Of a DNA stretch of 8,198 bases, positions 5,988 to 8,198 are shown piece after piece (position 1 is the first letter of the stretch; each line of letters opens with the position of its first letter). The stretch lies in the NCBI GenBank assembly GCA_004555705.1, contig SFHI01000122.1, positions 1 to 8,198 on the forward strand. The letters run 5' to 3'. Origin of the DNA: Clostridiales bacterium (GTDB lineage Bacteria; Bacillota; Clostridia; Oscillospirales; Oscillospiraceae). The notes beneath the pieces are model-generated. The model searched no databases. It saw only the letters and a program-made list of their open reading frames with translations, and was not told the DNA's origin. A program made the position numbers and the translations under genes.

Positions 5988-7175
5988 ATGGAAAGAAAAG
6001 TCGGCACCGTGTCCAGAGGCATCCGTACCCCCATCATCCGGGAGGGGGATGATCTGGCGAAGATCGTGGTGGACAGCGTCCTGGAGGCCGCCGAGAGCGA
6101 GGGCTTCTCCCTCCGGGACCGGGATGTGGTTGCGGTTACCGAGTCCGTTGTAGCCCGGGCACAGGGCAACTACGCCACCGTGGACGCCATTGCCAAGGAT
6201 GTCCGCGCCAAGCTGGGCGGGGAAACCATTGGCGTGATTTTCCCCATTCTGTCCCGGAACCGGTTCGCCATCTGCCTGCGGGGCATTGCCATGGGCGCGA
6301 AGAAGATCGTGCTGATGCTGAGCTACCCCTCCGACGAGGTGGGCAACGCTCTGGTGAGCCTGGACCAGCTGGACGAGGCTGGGGTGAATCCTTACTCCGA
6401 TGTGCTGACCCTGGAAAAGTACCGGGAGCTGTTCGGCGCCAACCCCCACCCCTTCACCGGTGTGGACTATGTAAGCTACTACGGCGACCTGATCCGCCAG
6501 TGCGGCGCGGAGGTGGAGATCATCTTCGCCAACGATTGCCGCACCATTCTGAACTACACCAAAAATGTGCTGACCTGTGATATCCACAGCAGGGCCAGAA
6601 CCAAGCGGCTGCTCCGGACTGCCGGGGCGGAGCGGGTGTTCGGCCTGGACGACATTCTGAACGAGAGTGTGGACGGCAGCGGCTATCAGGAGCGGTTCGG
6701 CCTGCTGGGTTCCAACAAGTCCACCGAGGACAAGATCAAGCTCTTCCCCAGAGAGTGCACCCCGCTGGTGCTGGACATTCAGCAGCGGCTGCTGGAAAAG
6801 ACCGGCAAGCACGTGGAGGTTATGGTCTACGGCGACGGCGCTTTCAAGGACCCCGTGGGCAAAATCTGGGAGCTGGCCGACCCCAGCGTTTCCGTGGCCA
6901 ACACCCCGGGCCTGGAGGGCACCCCCAATGAGCTGAAGCTCAAGTATCTGGCGGACAATGATTTCGCTGACCTTTCCGGCCAGGCTCTGAAGGAGGCCAT
7001 CGAGGAGCGCATCCGTCAGAAGGGCGACGTGTCCGGCACCATGGCCTCCCAGGGCACCACCCCCCGGCGGCTCACCGATCTGATCGGCTCGTTGTGCGAC
7101 CTGACCTCCGGCTCCGGCGATAAGGGCACCCCTGTGATCCTGATCCAGGGCTATTTCGACAACTATACCAGCTGA
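5988..7175 (+). CDS. CofE-like protein (coenzyme F420-0:L-glutamate ligase family)
   Basis: A 395-residue soluble protein. Its N-terminal half resembles the CofE/FbiB ligase family: GIRTPIIREGDDLAKIV (11-27), then DRDVVAVTESVVARAQG (44-60), matching the family pattern of a GDDL segment followed by DxxVVTxxxxSxAEG. Further landmarks are FPILSRNRFAICLRGIA (85-101), FANDCRTILN (180-189) and YGDGAFKDPVGKIW (281-294). Known members add glutamate to coenzyme F420-0 using GTP. Archaeal CofE has about 250 residues, so this is a longer form that I know from clostridia, organisms generally not thought to make F420. No other F420 gene is nearby. A gamma-glutamyl or similar amide ligase on another substrate is plausible but unproven. 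ATG 5988 is chosen over TTG 5982 because GAGG at 5974-5977 is 10 bases away rather than 4. The plsY-like gene follows in the same direction. Confidence 0.85.
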   Translation: MERKVGTVSRGIRTPIIREGDDLAKIVVDSVLEAAESEGFSLRDRDVVAVTESVVARAQGNYATVDAIAKDVRAKLGGETIGVIFPILSRNRFAICLRGIAMGAKKIVLMLSYPSDEVGNALVSLDQLDEAGVNPYSDVLTLEKYRELFGANPHPFTGVDYVSYYGDLIRQCGAEVEIIFANDCRTILNYTKNVLTCDIHSRARTKRLLRTAGAERVFGLDDILNESVDGSGYQERFGLLGSNKSTEDKIKLFPRECTPLVLDIQQRLLEKTGKHVEVMVYGDGAFKDPVGKIWELADPSVSVANTPGLEGTPNELKLKYLADNDFADLSGQALKEAIEERIRQKGDVSGTMASQGTTPRRLTDLIGSLCDLTSGSGDKGTPVILIQGYFDNYTS

Positions 7176-7183
7176 TTTGGACG

Positions 7184-7216
7184 AAAAGCGCCGTGGAGCT
7201 GTTCCATGGCGCTTTT
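7184..7216 (+). terminator. Terminator-like hairpin between the CofE-like and plsY genes
   Basis: AAAAGCGCCGTGGA pairs with TCCATGGCGCTTTT over 14 positions, including one G-U pair, around the loop GCTGT. The 3' arm ends in TTTT. It starts 8 bases after the CofE-like stop and ends 6 bases before the AGGAGG of plsY. It may terminate part of the transcription and so lower plsY expression, or mark a processing site. A GTG at 7193, in frame with plsY, falls inside the stem and is not a credible start. Confidence 0.6.
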
Positions 7217-7234
7217 GTCAAAAGGAGGGAATAT

Positions 7235-7846
7235 ATGGCATACGCGATTGCGGTTCTGGTGGGGTATCTGGCGGGGTGCTCCAATATGGCATACTACATC
7301 GCCCGGTGGCGGGCCGTGGACCTGCGCGGCGGCGGAAGCGGCAACCTGGGGGCCTCCAACGCCACGGTGCTGCTGGGCTGGAAGGCCGGAGTTTTGGTGG
7401 CGGTACACGACATCGGCAAGGCAGCGTTGGTGGTGCTTGCGATGAAATGGCTGTTTCCCCACGCGGCCAACGTGGGCAGCGTGGCGGGGGTGGCCTGCGT
7501 GCTGGGGCATATTTTCCCCTTCTACCTCAAATTCCGGGGCGGAAAGGGCTTTGCCTCTTACATTGGCGTGACCCTGGCCCTGAACTGGAAGCTGGCGCTG
7601 ATCGTGCTGGCGGCGGTGGTGATCGTTACCGTGGTGACGGATTACATCGTCTGCGGAACCTTTACCGCCATCGTCACGGTGCCCGTGTACATGGGCTTTG
7701 CGACCCGCAGCTGGCTCCCGGCGCTGATTCTGGCCGCTGCCACGGCGGTGATCTTCTACAAGCACAGGGAGAACATCCCCCGGATGCTGAACCACACCGA
7801 ACTGGGCCTGCGCAGTGCCCTCCGGGGAGAGAACAGAGTGAAATGA
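7235..7846 (+). CDS. plsY: Acyl-phosphate:glycerol-3-phosphate acyltransferase, PlsY family (divergent)
   Basis: A 203-residue integral membrane protein matching PlsY. In most Gram-positive bacteria PlsY transfers an acyl group from acyl-phosphate to glycerol-3-phosphate, the first acylation of phospholipid synthesis. Motif 1 is GSGNLGASN (34-42). Motif 2 is GHIFPFYLKFRGGKG (91-105), the glycine-rich loop. Motif 3 is KHRENIPR (176-183). Hydrophobic segments lie near 3-22, 50-70, 80-98, 118-148 and 160-175. Two places differ from what I recall of PlsY: the Arg in the NxxR segment after motif 1 is Val45, and the usual DxxKG reads DIGKA (59-63). It may be the housekeeping enzyme or a paralogue with a changed role. 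The start is fixed by AGGAGG at 7223-7228, 6 bases before the ATG. It is likely co-transcribed with the CofE-like gene, past an intervening hairpin. Confidence 0.9.
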   Translation: MAYAIAVLVGYLAGCSNMAYYIARWRAVDLRGGGSGNLGASNATVLLGWKAGVLVAVHDIGKAALVVLAMKWLFPHAANVGSVAGVACVLGHIFPFYLKFRGGKGFASYIGVTLALNWKLALIVLAAVVIVTVVTDYIVCGTFTAIVTVPVYMGFATRSWLPALILAAATAVIFYKHRENIPRMLNHTELGLRSALRGENRVK

Positions 7847-7891
7847 CAACCGGACGGCAGCTGCTTCGCGAAATGGTGCTTTAGCTTACGA

Positions 7892-7922
7892 ATTGACAAT
7901 TGACAATTAACAATTGACAATT
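7892..7922 (+). repeat. Heptanucleotide tandem repeat
   Basis: Four 7-base units in a row (ATTGACA, ATTGACA, ATTAACA, ATTGACA) are followed by a partial ATT. The stretch is very AT-rich compared with the genes around it. Each exact unit contains TTGACA, the consensus -35 hexamer, but no good -10 box follows at normal spacing: the first unit has only GACAAT 17 bases on. It resembles the short heptameric tandem repeats known from cyanobacteria in kind, not in sequence. Confidence 0.85.
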
Positions 7923-7927
7923 ATGGA

Positions 7928-7942
7928 ATCCCCTTCGGGGAT
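7928..7942. other. Small hairpin next to the heptad repeat
   Basis: ATCCCC-TTC-GGGGAT is a perfect inverted repeat a few bases after the heptad array. It is followed by GATTATAAATG rather than a T-run, so it is a poor intrinsic terminator. It lies 82 bases after the plsY stop and could still end or stabilise that transcript. Array plus hairpin may be one small interspersed element; that is an inference. Confidence 0.55.
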
Positions 7943-7974
7943 GATTATAAATGACAGTCAGGGAAGCACGGCAG

Positions 7975-8198
7975 CCCGGTAAATTGGTGTTTGAAGCGCC
8001 GAAAAAATGCTGTCATTGCGAGGAGCGCAGCGACGTGGCAATCCCCCGGTTGAAAGGAACCAGGCGACGATTTCCGCCAAATAACGCAGCAGTTCCCGAT
8101 TCTTATGGCGCTTTTCGGCACATTTCCCCTCTAACCGGGGGATTGCCACAACCAGTCTGCGGACTGGTTTCGCAATGACAGGTAATCTGCAGCGCACC
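7975..8198 (-). repeat. Compound palindromic repeat, copy E (inverted, right end at window edge)
   Basis: This two-module copy is inverted relative to B and C. The middle starts GGTTGAAAGGAACCAGG and ends CGGCACATTTCCCCTCTAACC, the reverse complement pattern of the B middle. The right module has stem CCAGTC-TGCG-GACTGG (8152-8167), extended by two A-T pairs. The left module differs from all others: between CATTGCGA and GTGGCAATCC it has GGAGCGCAGCGAC instead of the CCAG/CTGG stem. The left arm GGTAAATTGGTGTTTGAAG (7978-7996) fits the family. The right arm begins AGGTAATCTGC, as in D, and may continue past the window. Confidence 0.87.

Noticed and set aside
4558..6812. Long antisense reading frames opposite the exporter (4558-5532) and the CofE-like gene (5643-6812)
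   Set aside because: They are low-complexity, Gly/Gln/His-rich translations typical of the complement of GC-rich genes, with no ribosome binding site or family motif, while the opposite strand encodes clear domains.
7893..7951. TTGACA boxes of the heptad array as a promoter with TATAAA at 7946-7951
   Set aside because: The nearest TTGACA is 26 bases from TATAAA, too far for a sigma-70 type promoter, and only repeat sequence lies downstream in the window.
1..8198. The repeated hairpins as a CRISPR array
   Set aside because: Copies are 200 bases or longer, lie hundreds to thousands of bases apart, occur in both orientations and are separated by genes; there are no short regular spacers and no cas genes.

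Overview
The window looks like a piece of chromosome from a GC-rich member of the Clostridia, most likely an Oscillospiraceae-type gut Firmicute. This is inferred from strong AGGAGG-type ribosome binding sites, a high-GC low-AT codon style, the protein families present (an XRE regulator with a long helical C-terminus, a clostridial CofE-like ligase, PlsY) and abundant short palindromic repeats between genes. No rRNA, tRNA, CRISPR array, phage gene or transposase gene was seen.

Layout from left to right: the right end of a repeat element (1-113); an SDR-family oxidoreductase on + (165-911); repeat element B and a strong GC hairpin (925-1237) between convergent genes; a Gfo/Idh/MocA oxidoreductase on - (1260-2354); repeat element C, which has lost one of its two hairpin modules (2396-2613); a promoter followed by an XRE/HTH regulator with a TPR-like C-terminus (2790-3893), and 61 bases later a one-gene ABC exporter with fused membrane and ATPase domains (3955-5670), probably one operon; repeat element D (5684-5904); a promoter and a leader hairpin followed by a CofE-like (F420-0:gamma-glutamyl ligase family) protein (5988-7175) and a PlsY-family acyl-phosphate:glycerol-3-phosphate acyltransferase (7235-7846), probably a second operon with a terminator-like hairpin between the two genes; then a heptanucleotide tandem repeat with a hairpin (7892-7942) and repeat element E (7975 to the window end).

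How the genes may work together: the regulator and exporter are likely a sensing-and-efflux pair, with the regulator controlling its own promoter through an inverted repeat that straddles the -10 box. The CofE-like ligase and the PlsY homologue form an unexplained pair; the PlsY copy keeps the core motifs but deviates at some positions that I recall as conserved. The SDR and the Gfo/Idh/MocA enzyme are convergent and need not be related.

The most notable feature is the repeat family. Five copies of a roughly 220-250 base compound palindrome sit in every gap between transcription units, and none sits inside the two apparent operons. Each copy is built from two inverted hairpin modules (CATTGCGA - stem - TGGCAATCC) with a unique middle and terminal inverted arms. 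The stems show compensatory base changes, two copies are inverted relative to two others, and one copy carries a clean deletion of one module.
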